DNA of 12,793 bases from an uncultured Streptococcus sp. (GTDB taxonomy: Bacteria > Bacillota > Bacilli > Lactobacillales > Streptococcaceae): assembly GCA_900755085.1 (NCBI GenBank), contig CAAEFF010000039.1, positions 1 to 12,793 of the forward strand. Direction: 5' to 3'. The notes below the pieces were generated by a model. That model ran no database searches, had not been told where the DNA came from, and saw only the letters and a program-made list of their open reading frames with translations. This document shows, piece after piece, positions 6,283 through 12,793 of this stretch. Position numbers and translations under genes: made by a program. Position 1 is the stretch's first letter. Each line of letters begins with the position of its first letter.

Positions 6283-6915
6283 TTAAAAATCTTCCTGATT
6301 CACCAGATGGTGTCGAAAGGCATAGACGACTGCTTGCGTCCGATCGCTGACTTCTAGTTTTGATAAGATGTTAGAGACATGGGTTTTCACTGTTTTTAAA
6401 GAAATGAAGAGTTCATCTGCTATTCGTTGATTTTCATATCCTTTGGTCAATAAAGTTAGAATATCTCGCTCTCTAGCTGTCAAATCATCATGCAATTCAG
6501 CATGGCTCTTTCGTGACTCAACTTTTTGACTAACTTCTGTCTCAATCGCAAATTCTCCCTTTGTAACCTTTCGGACAGCCTGTAAGATCTCAGTTGCTGA
6601 CGAAGTCTTTAAGATATACCCTTTTGCACCTGCATCTAAGACCGGGTAAATCTTTTCGTTATCTAAATAAGACGTTAAAATGACAATTTTAGCTTCCGGC
6701 CACTCTTTTAGGATGGCTAGAGTTGCATCGATTCCATTTAGCTCTGGCATCACAATATCCATGATGATGACGTCTGGTCTTTCATTCAGCGCCAACTCCA
6801 CGCCTTCTTGCCCATTTTGTGCCTCTGAGACTTGCTCAATATCGGTTTGCATGGACAAAAAGCTTTTTAATCCCAACCGGACCATTTCATGGTCGTCTAC
6901 TAATAATACTTTCAT
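6283..6915 (-). CDS. liaR: Response regulator LiaR (NarL/FixJ family)
   Basis: LiaR is the DNA-binding output of the LiaFSR envelope-stress system, activated by cell-wall antibiotics and membrane-active peptides. The 210-residue protein has a receiver domain at 1-120 with acidic residues D7 and D8, the phosphorylated aspartate D53 in IIMDIVMP, T81 and K103. A LuxR-type helix-turn-helix follows at about 145-205 (LTARERDILTLL, then SLKTVKTHVSNILSKLEV). T175 and T178 lie in the recognition-helix region. The ATG at 6915 overlaps the liaS stop by four bases (ATGA) and has AAGGA upstream. Gene order after liaF and liaS fixes the name. The regulator is full length with every key residue present. Confidence 0.95.
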   Translation of the reverse strand: MKVLLVDDHEMVRLGLKSFLSMQTDIEQVSEAQNGQEGVELALNERPDVIIMDIVMPELNGIDATLAILKEWPEAKIVILTSYLDNEKIYPVLDAGAKGYILKTSSATEILQAVRKVTKGEFAIETEVSQKVESRKSHAELHDDLTARERDILTLLTKGYENQRIADELFISLKTVKTHVSNILSKLEVSDRTQAVVYAFRHHLVNQEDF

Positions 6916-7928
6916 ACAGTTTCCTTTTCATTTTTATCTTTTACAAGGAGGGGAACGCGAATATCTATAGCTACTCCCTTTTGAGGACTCGTTCTAATTT
7001 TAATGGTTCCCGCCATGTCTTCTACACGTTCTTGAATATTTTTCAACCCATAACTCAATCGTTCCAATTTTTCCTGCTCAAATCCGATTCCATCATCTAC
7101 CATCCGTAAATGAAGTTGTTTTCTTTCCTGATGCAAAAAGACATCCATTTGTTGAGCTCTAGCGTGTTTTAAGGTATTGCTGACAATTTCTTGGACGATC
7201 CGAAAGAGATGTTCTTCCATATCTTTTGGAATGCTCACTTCATTGTGATGGAAGAGAACGGTTAGGTTACTTTTTTCTTTTAGTTCCCTAAAAATCATCT
7301 CCATACCTTCTACTAAACTTTTTCCTTCCAATTCTGTAGGCCGTAAGTGTAAGAGCAAGACCCGTAAATCATTTTGTGCTGTCCCTAGAATATCCGATAC
7401 ACCATTTAGTTGTTGCTCAATCTGATTTTTCTCTAACTCAAGAACCTGAGCCGCCACTCCAGACAAAATCATATTGGCTGCAAATAGTTCTTGACTGACC
7501 GTGTCATGTAAATCACGAGCAATTCTCTTACGCTCGATTTCCACAATTTCTTCCTCATTTCGCATGACACGATTTTCACTTTTTTGTAAATTTTCTTCAA
7601 GTCGATGCAACTTCTTATCCAATAAATCTAACTGTTGATTCAATTCTTTGGGAGCAATTTCTTTTCGCCGTGAAGCAGTTAGGATCGCTTCTACCTTTTG
7701 TTGGACTGCATGGACCGTTACAAATTGCGTGATTTTGATAATTAAGATAACCAAAGCTGTCAATGCAAGCGTCAGACTAAATACCAAAAATAGGAATGAT
7801 TGAAGCAAGGAAATATCTGAGAGAAGTTTGCCCCACTGAAAACCAACAAAATGGAAAATAGTATGACAAATGACCGCAACCACCATTAGGGAATAGAAGT
7901 ACAAGAGGAGATAGTCTAATTTCTTCAT
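6912..7928 (-). CDS. liaS: Sensor histidine kinase LiaS
   Basis: LiaS is the membrane kinase that phosphorylates LiaR under envelope stress. The 338-residue protein has two membrane segments near 6-26 and 42-66 with a very short extracytoplasmic loop, the hallmark of intramembrane-sensing kinases. A coiled linker follows (about 95-135), then the HisKA_3 dimerisation domain with the phospho-accepting H141 in RIARDLHDTVSQ. The HATPase domain has N251, DDGIGF (278-283) and GLKNIQER (294-301). The ATG at 7928 overlaps the liaF stop (ATGA) and has GAGGTGA upstream. With so little outside the membrane, LiaS probably depends on LiaF for signal input; this is known for the family and inferred here. 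Confidence 0.95.
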   Translation of the reverse strand: MKKLDYLLLYFYSLMVVAVICHTIFHFVGFQWGKLLSDISLLQSFLFLVFSLTLALTALVILIIKITQFVTVHAVQQKVEAILTASRRKEIAPKELNQQLDLLDKKLHRLEENLQKSENRVMRNEEEIVEIERKRIARDLHDTVSQELFAANMILSGVAAQVLELEKNQIEQQLNGVSDILGTAQNDLRVLLLHLRPTELEGKSLVEGMEMIFRELKEKSNLTVLFHHNEVSIPKDMEEHLFRIVQEIVSNTLKHARAQQMDVFLHQERKQLHLRMVDDGIGFEQEKLERLSYGLKNIQERVEDMAGTIKIRTSPQKGVAIDIRVPLLVKDKNEKETV

Positions 7929-8620
7929 GCGCGAATCACCTCAACATCCCCAACAACACCAACTAAGACAATTTTTATAGAACGGTGCGATCTCCGATAA
8001 TGTGCCGTTTCAATGTCAATGGTTTCATTCCTCATTTTACGGACAGGGAGATCCAAAAACTTCAGATCTCCATAAAGGGTGTTAATTTGTAAATGCAACT
8101 CTAAATCAATCGGTAAGATAATTTTAGTATGTCCAAAACCTTTCCGGATGATCACCACATTGTCCCAATTGCAAATGGCTACCTCCTCTAAATGGAGGGT
8201 GTCATTCCCAAAAACTCGGATCACATTCAGATCTCGATACCCTCGACTTTGCTTTGAAAAATGTTGTAAATCACCAATCCATCTAGTTTTTTCCTGACGA
8301 ATTTTCGTATCCTCTTCAACATCAAACACAACGGCTTCATTTTCCTTATACATATAAGGGTAGGCGATCAATAAACCATAAACCACCGCAAATAAAATGG
8401 CTGCAATCACAAAAGGATTCAGCATCACGATAAAAAATAGAAGCACACTCAGTGCAATTAATAGAAAATTCGCTTTTTGTTTGCCAAAATAGTAATACAG
8501 AAGGAGCAAAAAGAGAACCATCAAGACAACAAATCTGGAAAAATCGATTGATAAAATGGTGATTGCTGCTAATGTTAACAAAATGGCTTCAACGAAAATA
8601 AAAATTTGTATTTTCCACAT
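7925..8620 (-). CDS. liaF: LiaF, membrane inhibitor of the LiaSR system
   Basis: In Firmicutes LiaF keeps LiaS inactive until the envelope is stressed. The 231-residue protein has about four hydrophobic helices in residues 4-90 (near 4-24, 29-46, 51-67 and 69-89), then a soluble C-terminal domain (about 110-231) of the cell-wall-active antibiotics response family (DUF2154 type), rich in beta strands: VIRVFGND, VVIIRKGFGHTKIILP, LQINTLYGDLKFLDLP. The ATG at 8620 is preceded by GAGG six bases upstream. It is the first gene of the lia unit, following a terminator, and overlaps liaS by four bases. Length agrees with streptococcal LiaF as I recall it. Confidence 0.93.
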   Translation of the reverse strand: MWKIQIFIFVEAILLTLAAITILSIDFSRFVVLMVLFLLLLYYYFGKQKANFLLIALSVLLFFIVMLNPFVIAAILFAVVYGLLIAYPYMYKENEAVVFDVEEDTKIRQEKTRWIGDLQHFSKQSRGYRDLNVIRVFGNDTLHLEEVAICNWDNVVIIRKGFGHTKIILPIDLELHLQINTLYGDLKFLDLPVRKMRNETIDIETAHYRRSHRSIKIVLVGVVGDVEVIRA

Positions 8621-8640
8621 AGTCTACCTCGTCTTTTCCT

Positions 8641-8674
8641 ATTTTATCAAATTTTTTCTCATTTGACTTCCGTC
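8641..8674 (-). promoter_or_regulatory. Candidate liaFSR promoter with a possible LiaR operator
   Basis: A -10-like TAAAAT occupies 8641-8646, 20 bases before the liaF ATG, and no consensus -35 is seen 16-18 bases upstream. At that position lies a short inverted repeat, GAC-N4-GTC (8665-8674). A weak -35 with a repeat over it fits an activator-dependent promoter, and LiaR autoregulation is known for the family. That this repeat is the operator is inference. Confidence 0.4.
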
Positions 8675-8699
8675 TGTGGTTGGATAATCGCATACAATC

Positions 8700-8728
8700 A
8701 AAAAGACCCAGAAATCCATCTGAGTCTT
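8700..8728 (-). terminator. Rho-independent terminator of stkP
   Basis: A 10-bp stem (8703-8712 with 8719-8728, one G-T wobble) with a 6-base loop is followed on the minus strand by a run of T's. It starts 11 bases after the stkP stop codon and separates the fmt-rsmB-phpP-stkP unit from liaFSR. Confidence 0.88.
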
Positions 8729-8739
8729 AGGCTGATTTA

Positions 8740-10608
8740 TTAATCTCCACCAGTTGCACTACTGCTAGAACTTTCTGTATCCGATCGTTCCGTAGAAGAA
8801 GAACTAGATGTTTCTGAACTGGATGAGGCTTTCGTACTTGAAGAAGCTGTCACTTTAGGCTCATATACCGTTAAAACAATTCGTGTTCGGTTAATGTCCA
8901 CCGTACTCGAAACTTCTGGGGTTTGACTCACAACTTGACCTGGTAAGACTTCTACTCCAGCAGGAAGATGCGATGTGGTCTTCCGTTCAATATTTGCTTC
9001 CTTCACCCCGTATATCTGAACGAGATTAGAGACAGCAAACTCATAATCAGAACCTACATAATTTTGTAACTCGATGGAATTACTTTCCTTAGATACTTTC
9101 AGAACAACCTTTGTATTAGAAGTCAAATCATATTTTTGACCAGCGGTAGGAGATTGCTCAATAACGATTCCTGGTTTCACTTCATTAGTCTCGACTTCTT
9201 CAATCGAAATAAACTTGCTAGAAAGCTTATAGTTGGTTTTCAGATCATTTTCTGCATCTTCTCTAGACATACCAGTATAGTCTGGCATTTCAAAGGTACT
9301 TGGTCCTTTCGAGACAACCAAATCAATCTTGCCGTTTTCCTTTTTCTGAGCTCCAGCATTTGGATTGGTACGGATCACATAGCCCTCAAGTACAGAATCA
9401 CTGTATTCTTCTTTTTCGTCTCCAACTTGAAGATCCTGATCTTCAATGATAGCCCGAGCTTCTGCAACAGTTTTTCCAGAAACATCCGGAACGGTTTTAT
9501 TGGCCGGGCTCATATACAACAAGAAGGTAAAGGCTGCAAGAACTAGGGCAATGGCAACAAACAAGACCTTGTAGCGCGCCCGCAATCTTCTTCTTGGCTT
9601 TTTACTTGGTACCATCGTCTGCTGGTCAGATAATGGTCGATTAGGATCTACCGAACTGATTTCATTGCGTACCTCAGAGATTGGAACAGGAGCCGTCTTT
9701 GGAGTTGGACTTACTTTTGGAAGAGTCTTTGTATCGGCTTTCGATTGGTCTTCAAAAACCAGTTTTTTCTCATTTCTTCTCTCATAGGACAAGCAACTTG
9801 AAAGATCCACATACATCTCTGCCACTGACTTATAGCGATCCGTCAGTTTTTTAGCTGTCGCTTTGATCACTACATTTTCTAGAGCTTGTGGAACATTCTT
9901 ATTTTCCTCACGAATAGATGGGAGAGGCTTTTGAAAATGCTGCAAAGCAATTGTGACTGCACTGTCCCCATCATAAGGAATGTGCCCGGTTAACATCTCA
10001 TAGAAAATGATCCCCATCGCATAGATATCACTTTGCACCGTTGCTTTTGATCCACGCGCCTGCTCCGGGGACAAATAATGAACCGATCCCAACATCGAGT
10101 TGGTCTGGGTCAAGCTAGTCTCTGCAAAGGCCACTGCAATCCCAAAGTCTGAAACTTTCGCTGTTCCATCTGGTGTCAAGAGGACATTCTGTGGTTTTAA
10201 ATCTCTATGGATAATGCCGCGTGTATGGGCAAGACGCATAGCGAGAAGGATCTGTCCCATCAAACGAACAGCTTCTTCATTTGATAAAGGTGCATTTTCT
10301 TTGATATAGCGTTTCAAGTCTAAACCTGCAACATATTCCATTGCAAGGTATTGTTGCCCCTCTTCTTCGCCAATGTCTGTAATCCGAACGATATTTGGAT
10401 GGTCCAGTTCTGCCATCGCTTTTGCTTCACGCTGAAAACGAGCAACTGCAATGGGATCTGTCTGGTAATTCGTACGCAGTACCTTGACTGCAACTTCTTC
10501 ACCATCTAAAATCAAATCACGCGCAAGATAAACATCTGCCATCCCGCCGCGTCCAATTTGTTGGATGATTTTATATCGCCCGGCAAAAATTTTGCCGATT
10601 TGAATCAT
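8740..10608 (-). CDS. stkP: PASTA-domain Ser/Thr protein kinase StkP (PknB family)
   Basis: StkP is the membrane eukaryotic-type kinase that senses cell-wall fragments and phosphorylates division and wall-synthesis proteins. The 622-residue protein has a Hanks kinase domain at about 12-270: glycine loop IGRGGMADVY, K42, catalytic HRDLKPQN (D136, N141), DFG (154-156), an activation loop with T164, T167 and T169, and SPE (180-182). A basic juxtamembrane stretch (KKPRRRLRARYK) precedes one membrane helix at about 347-366. Outside lie three PASTA repeats (about 368-435, 436-507, 508-584), where pneumococcal StkP has four, then a 38-residue tail (585-622) with 18 serines and 6 threonines. The ATG overlaps the phpP stop (ATGA) and has GGAGGA upstream. 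phpP, encoding its cognate phosphatase, lies directly upstream, and liaFSR lies downstream after a terminator. Confidence 0.96.
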   Translation of the reverse strand: MIQIGKIFAGRYKIIQQIGRGGMADVYLARDLILDGEEVAVKVLRTNYQTDPIAVARFQREAKAMAELDHPNIVRITDIGEEEGQQYLAMEYVAGLDLKRYIKENAPLSNEEAVRLMGQILLAMRLAHTRGIIHRDLKPQNVLLTPDGTAKVSDFGIAVAFAETSLTQTNSMLGSVHYLSPEQARGSKATVQSDIYAMGIIFYEMLTGHIPYDGDSAVTIALQHFQKPLPSIREENKNVPQALENVVIKATAKKLTDRYKSVAEMYVDLSSCLSYERRNEKKLVFEDQSKADTKTLPKVSPTPKTAPVPISEVRNEISSVDPNRPLSDQQTMVPSKKPRRRLRARYKVLFVAIALVLAAFTFLLYMSPANKTVPDVSGKTVAEARAIIEDQDLQVGDEKEEYSDSVLEGYVIRTNPNAGAQKKENGKIDLVVSKGPSTFEMPDYTGMSREDAENDLKTNYKLSSKFISIEEVETNEVKPGIVIEQSPTAGQKYDLTSNTKVVLKVSKESNSIELQNYVGSDYEFAVSNLVQIYGVKEANIERKTTSHLPAGVEVLPGQVVSQTPEVSSTVDINRTRIVLTVYEPKVTASSSTKASSSSETSSSSSTERSDTESSSSSATGGD

Positions 10609-11345
10609 GCTGCGTCCTCCTCAGTAAAGTGGAGCAGTACAACGGTGATATTATCCAAGCCTCCAGCATTATTGGCAAAACGAATCAAGGTTTGAGCCTT
10701 CTCTTCAAGCGAAACATCACTTAAGACAATATCTCTGATTTCATCTGGGCCAATCATATTGGTTAAACCGTCACTATTTATCAAAATATAATCATCTGAT
10801 TCAACCGTCACCAAACCGTAATCCGGCTCTAACTCGTCTTTTTGACCAATGGACTGAGTGATGATGTTGCGCTGAGGATGATGGGCTGCTTCTTCTTCTG
10901 TAATTTGTCCTGCTCGTAAAAGAGCATTTACAAGAGAATGATCACTGGTCAACTGCTGGTATTCACCCTGACGAATGAGGCCAATCCGCGAATCCCCAAC
11001 ATGGGCATAAATCACTTGTCCTTCTACAAAAGCCAAAGCTTCCAGTGTCGTTCCCATTCCTTTGTGCTCATCATCTTGCCCAGCTAAATGAATCCGACGG
11101 TTCACAGCTTCTAAATGTTCTGCAAACCATTCCCGTACTTGATTAACCGTCTCGATCTCAGAAGAAACCCAGGCTGCACCTAGGTCTGTGACTGCCATTT
11201 CACTAGCAATATTTCCGGCACGGTGTCCTCCCATACCATCAGCAAGGAAAACCATAGATTTTCCTACCTTGTTTTTATATTGATTTGCATAGTCTTGGTT
11301 ATTTGTCCGTCTTTGACCTACATCGGTTAAGATCGTCATATCCAT
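10605..11345 (-). CDS. phpP: PP2C-type Ser/Thr phosphatase PhpP
   Basis: PhpP is the soluble metal-dependent phosphatase that reverses StkP phosphorylation. The 246-residue protein carries the PPM/PP2C motifs in order: TDVGQRRTNNQD (from 7), ADGMGGHRAGN with metal ligand D36, GMGTT (96-100), GDSR (117-120), TSDHS (133-137), SDGLTN with D192, and DNIT with D231. D192 and D231 coincide with metal-binding aspartates I recall for pneumococcal PhpP. The ATG at 11345 has AGGAGG 11 bases upstream, slightly long; a second in-frame ATG two codons later is further away, so the first is preferred. The gene follows rsmB after 21 bases and overlaps stkP by four bases, so phosphatase and kinase are translated together. 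Confidence 0.96.
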   Translation of the reverse strand: MDMTILTDVGQRRTNNQDYANQYKNKVGKSMVFLADGMGGHRAGNIASEMAVTDLGAAWVSSEIETVNQVREWFAEHLEAVNRRIHLAGQDDEHKGMGTTLEALAFVEGQVIYAHVGDSRIGLIRQGEYQQLTSDHSLVNALLRAGQITEEEAAHHPQRNIITQSIGQKDELEPDYGLVTVESDDYILINSDGLTNMIGPDEIRDIVLSDVSLEEKAQTLIRFANNAGGLDNITVVLLHFTEEDAA

Positions 11346-11366
11346 ACTGTCAGTTTCCTCCTGATA

Positions 11367-12680
11367 TTATGAGATTCTCTTAAAACGACTGATAAAGAAG
11401 CCGTCGCTTCCGTATAATTCGGGTGTAATAAGGATACAATCATTTTTAAGAATATCTTTTCTTTCGTGATCCAATGGGACTTGTTTGAAATTTGGATGGT
11501 GTTTCAAAAATTGGTCCACCACTTCAAAATTTTCTTTCCCCATAATTGTACACGTACTGTACACTATTATACCACCTTTACGCACACTTTGACAAACACT
11601 ATCCAGAATGGCCAATTGAACAGCTTGTAAAGATATAAAATCTGCACCCTCTTTATTGTACTTGATATCAGGCTTTCTCCGTATCAGACCAATCCCCGAA
11701 CAAGGTGCATCCACCAAAATTTTATCGAAAGCATCTGGTCCAAATGTTTCATAGACTTTTGTCGCATCTAACTTCTTTGTCAAAATTTTGTCCGCAACAT
11801 GGAGCCGATCAGCATTTTCTTGAATCAATTTTAGTTTATGGTCATAGAGATCCAGGGCTGTGACTTTCCCAGTCGTGAGATAAGAAGCGATGTGAGTCGT
11901 CTTTCCACCTGGCGCTGCACAGGCATCTAAAACCCACTCATCCCCTTGCAAATCCAAAGCTGGCGCCACTAATTGACTGGACTCGTCTTGAATGGTAATG
12001 CGTCCTTCTTTAAACAAAGTGTGCGCTGCAAAATGTCCCTGATCTTTCACGAGGGCAGACGGGGCAAGTAGAGAAGATTTTGCTTCGAGTAACTGAGACA
12101 ACTCTTCTTTTTCGCTTAAATCAACGACACGAATACTTGATTTATTACGCTGATAGAGACTCTTAAAAATAGCGCAAGCACGTTCTTCACCGTATTCTTC
12201 GATCAATGCTTTGACCAACCATACAGGTAGGGAATACTCTACCGAATAACGTTTGTTCTTTCGCTTGATCGTATCAATAGCTGGTAGTCCCTCGCGAAGA
12301 AGCTTTCTAAGAATAGCATTGACAAACTTTTCACTGCCTTCTTTACGGCTTTTTGCTATCCGAACGGCTTCATTGACGATGGCATGGTCAGGAATGCGAT
12401 CCAAGTAGAGCAGCTGATACAAACTCATCATCAAAAGATAATAGAGCCAAGGATCTAATTTCGTCCGGTCTTCAATTACGTGGGCGAGATACCACTCGAG
12501 TGTTATCTTCCGTGCTACAGTACCGTATACAACTTCCGTAACAAAGCTTCTATCTTTATCTGAAAGTTGAGAGTGTTCTAGCGCTTGATTTAGTGCAATA
12601 TTAGAATAAGCCCCCTGTTCAAAAACCTCTTCTAATACTCGAACGATCTGTTCACGCGCATTCATTTGTTTAACTTCCAA
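11367..12680 (-). CDS. rsmB: 16S rRNA (cytosine-967-C5) methyltransferase RsmB
   Basis: RsmB (also Sun) methylates C967 of 16S rRNA with SAM. The protein has a NusB-like RNA-binding domain at about 8-130 and a Rossmann methyltransferase domain at about 225-435. Motifs: IQDESS (230-235), the SAM loop DACAAPGGKT (252-261), DAPCSG (324-329) with C327, and STCT (375-378) with C377; these two cysteines act in catalysis and product release in the family. Two starts compete. TTG at 12680 has AGGAG six bases upstream inside fmt, overlaps the fmt stop, and gives an N-terminus near the pneumococcal length as I recall it. ATG at 12665 has GGAAG eight bases upstream and begins just after fmt. I list the longer one with moderate confidence in the start. 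The gene continues the fmt operon. Confidence 0.94.
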   Translation of the reverse strand: MEVKQMNAREQIVRVLEEVFEQGAYSNIALNQALEHSQLSDKDRSFVTEVVYGTVARKITLEWYLAHVIEDRTKLDPWLYYLLMMSLYQLLYLDRIPDHAIVNEAVRIAKSRKEGSEKFVNAILRKLLREGLPAIDTIKRKNKRYSVEYSLPVWLVKALIEEYGEERACAIFKSLYQRNKSSIRVVDLSEKEELSQLLEAKSSLLAPSALVKDQGHFAAHTLFKEGRITIQDESSQLVAPALDLQGDEWVLDACAAPGGKTTHIASYLTTGKVTALDLYDHKLKLIQENADRLHVADKILTKKLDATKVYETFGPDAFDKILVDAPCSGIGLIRRKPDIKYNKEGADFISLQAVQLAILDSVCQSVRKGGIIVYSTCTIMGKENFEVVDQFLKHHPNFKQVPLDHERKDILKNDCILITPELYGSDGFFISRFKRIS

Positions 12681-12793
12681 AGTGATCTCCTACTTTCAAT
12701 TGACGGCCAGCGCCATTCAAAAAGTCTGTGATGGACATTTTTGGTTTTCCTGCTGGCTGCACAACTTTAAGGGACAATGCGCCTTCTCCTGCA
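12670..12793 (-). CDS. fmt: Methionyl-tRNA formyltransferase, C-terminal end (partial)
   Basis: Only the last 40 codons are in the window; the gene continues past the right edge. The visible part reads AGEGALSLKVVQPAGKPKMS, then DFLNGAGRQ and a final GDHFGS before TAA at 12672-12670. The VQPAGKxKM and FLNG motifs are typical of the C-terminal OB-fold domain of Fmt, which formylates initiator methionyl-tRNA. The position directly before rsmB is the usual fmt-rsmB order in Firmicutes. Its last codons hold the ribosome-binding sites for rsmB. Confidence 0.9.
   Translation of the reverse strand, partial: AGEGALSLKVVQPAGKPKMSITDFLNGAGRQLKVGDHFGS

Noticed and set aside
8743..8856. Serine-codon repeats at the stkP 3' end as a possible DNA repeat element
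   Set aside because: The codons vary and stay in frame with StkP; this is low-complexity coding sequence, not an inserted repeat.
9136..9546. 136-codon open frame on the plus strand, antisense to stkP
   Set aside because: It lies wholly inside the PASTA-coding part of stkP, shows no family motif and no ribosome-binding site, and is explained by codon bias of the real gene.
1..12793. CRISPR array, insertion sequence, prophage, tRNA or rRNA genes
   Set aside because: No regularly spaced repeats, transposase, integrase, attachment-site duplication or cloverleaf-like segment was found. Intergenic gaps are all under about 130 bases and are filled by promoters and terminators.

Overview
The window reads as ordinary core chromosome of a low-GC Gram-positive coccus, almost certainly Streptococcus. 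The evidence is the proteins and their order: hpf, comFC, comFA, a YvyE/YigZ-family gene and cysK run together as in pneumococcus and its relatives, and fmt, rsmB, phpP, stkP, liaF, liaS and liaR run together as in several other streptococci. The HAD-cyclophilin fusion next to a GSP13-type S1 protein is also a streptococcal arrangement. A viridans species of the sanguinis/parasanguinis type is my guess, but the species cannot be fixed by eye. No mobile element, CRISPR array, RNA gene or broken gene was seen.

Left part (1-2677, minus strand): the late-competence pair comFA-comFC, overlapping by 4 bases, leads directly into hpf, the long ribosome hibernation factor. hpf has its own strong promoter, a cre-like (CcpA) site and a terminator. 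No terminator separates comFC from hpf, so competence transcripts may run into it.

Middle (2733-4421, plus strand): a YvyE/YigZ-family gene diverges from comFA across only 55 bases. Both starts lack a Shine-Dalgarno sequence and lie about one -10-to-start-site distance from a promoter element, so both may be leaderless. A terminator follows, then cysK (O-acetylserine sulfhydrylase) with a clear promoter. A long perfect hairpin at 4434-4472 ends cysK on one strand and the cvfD unit on the other.

Right part (4471-12793, minus strand, transcribed right to left): 3' end of fmt, rsmB, phpP, stkP, a terminator, then liaF-liaS-liaR, a HAD-cyclophilin fusion and an S1-domain gene (cvfD/yugI type). 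fmt and rsmB serve translation initiation and rRNA methylation. PhpP and StkP are the phosphatase/PASTA-kinase pair that senses the cell wall. LiaFSR is the envelope-stress three-component system. Translational coupling is tight: four-base ATGA overlaps at phpP/stkP, liaF/liaS and liaS/liaR, and a one-base gap between the fusion gene and cvfD.

Nothing here looks like a wholly new system. The points most worth a second look are the back-to-back leaderless-looking starts at comFA/yvyE, possible competence read-through into hpf under a cre-like site, the StkP variant with three PASTA repeats and a 38-residue serine-rich tail, a candidate LiaR operator before liaF, and the HAD-cyclophilin fusion beside the Lia system.
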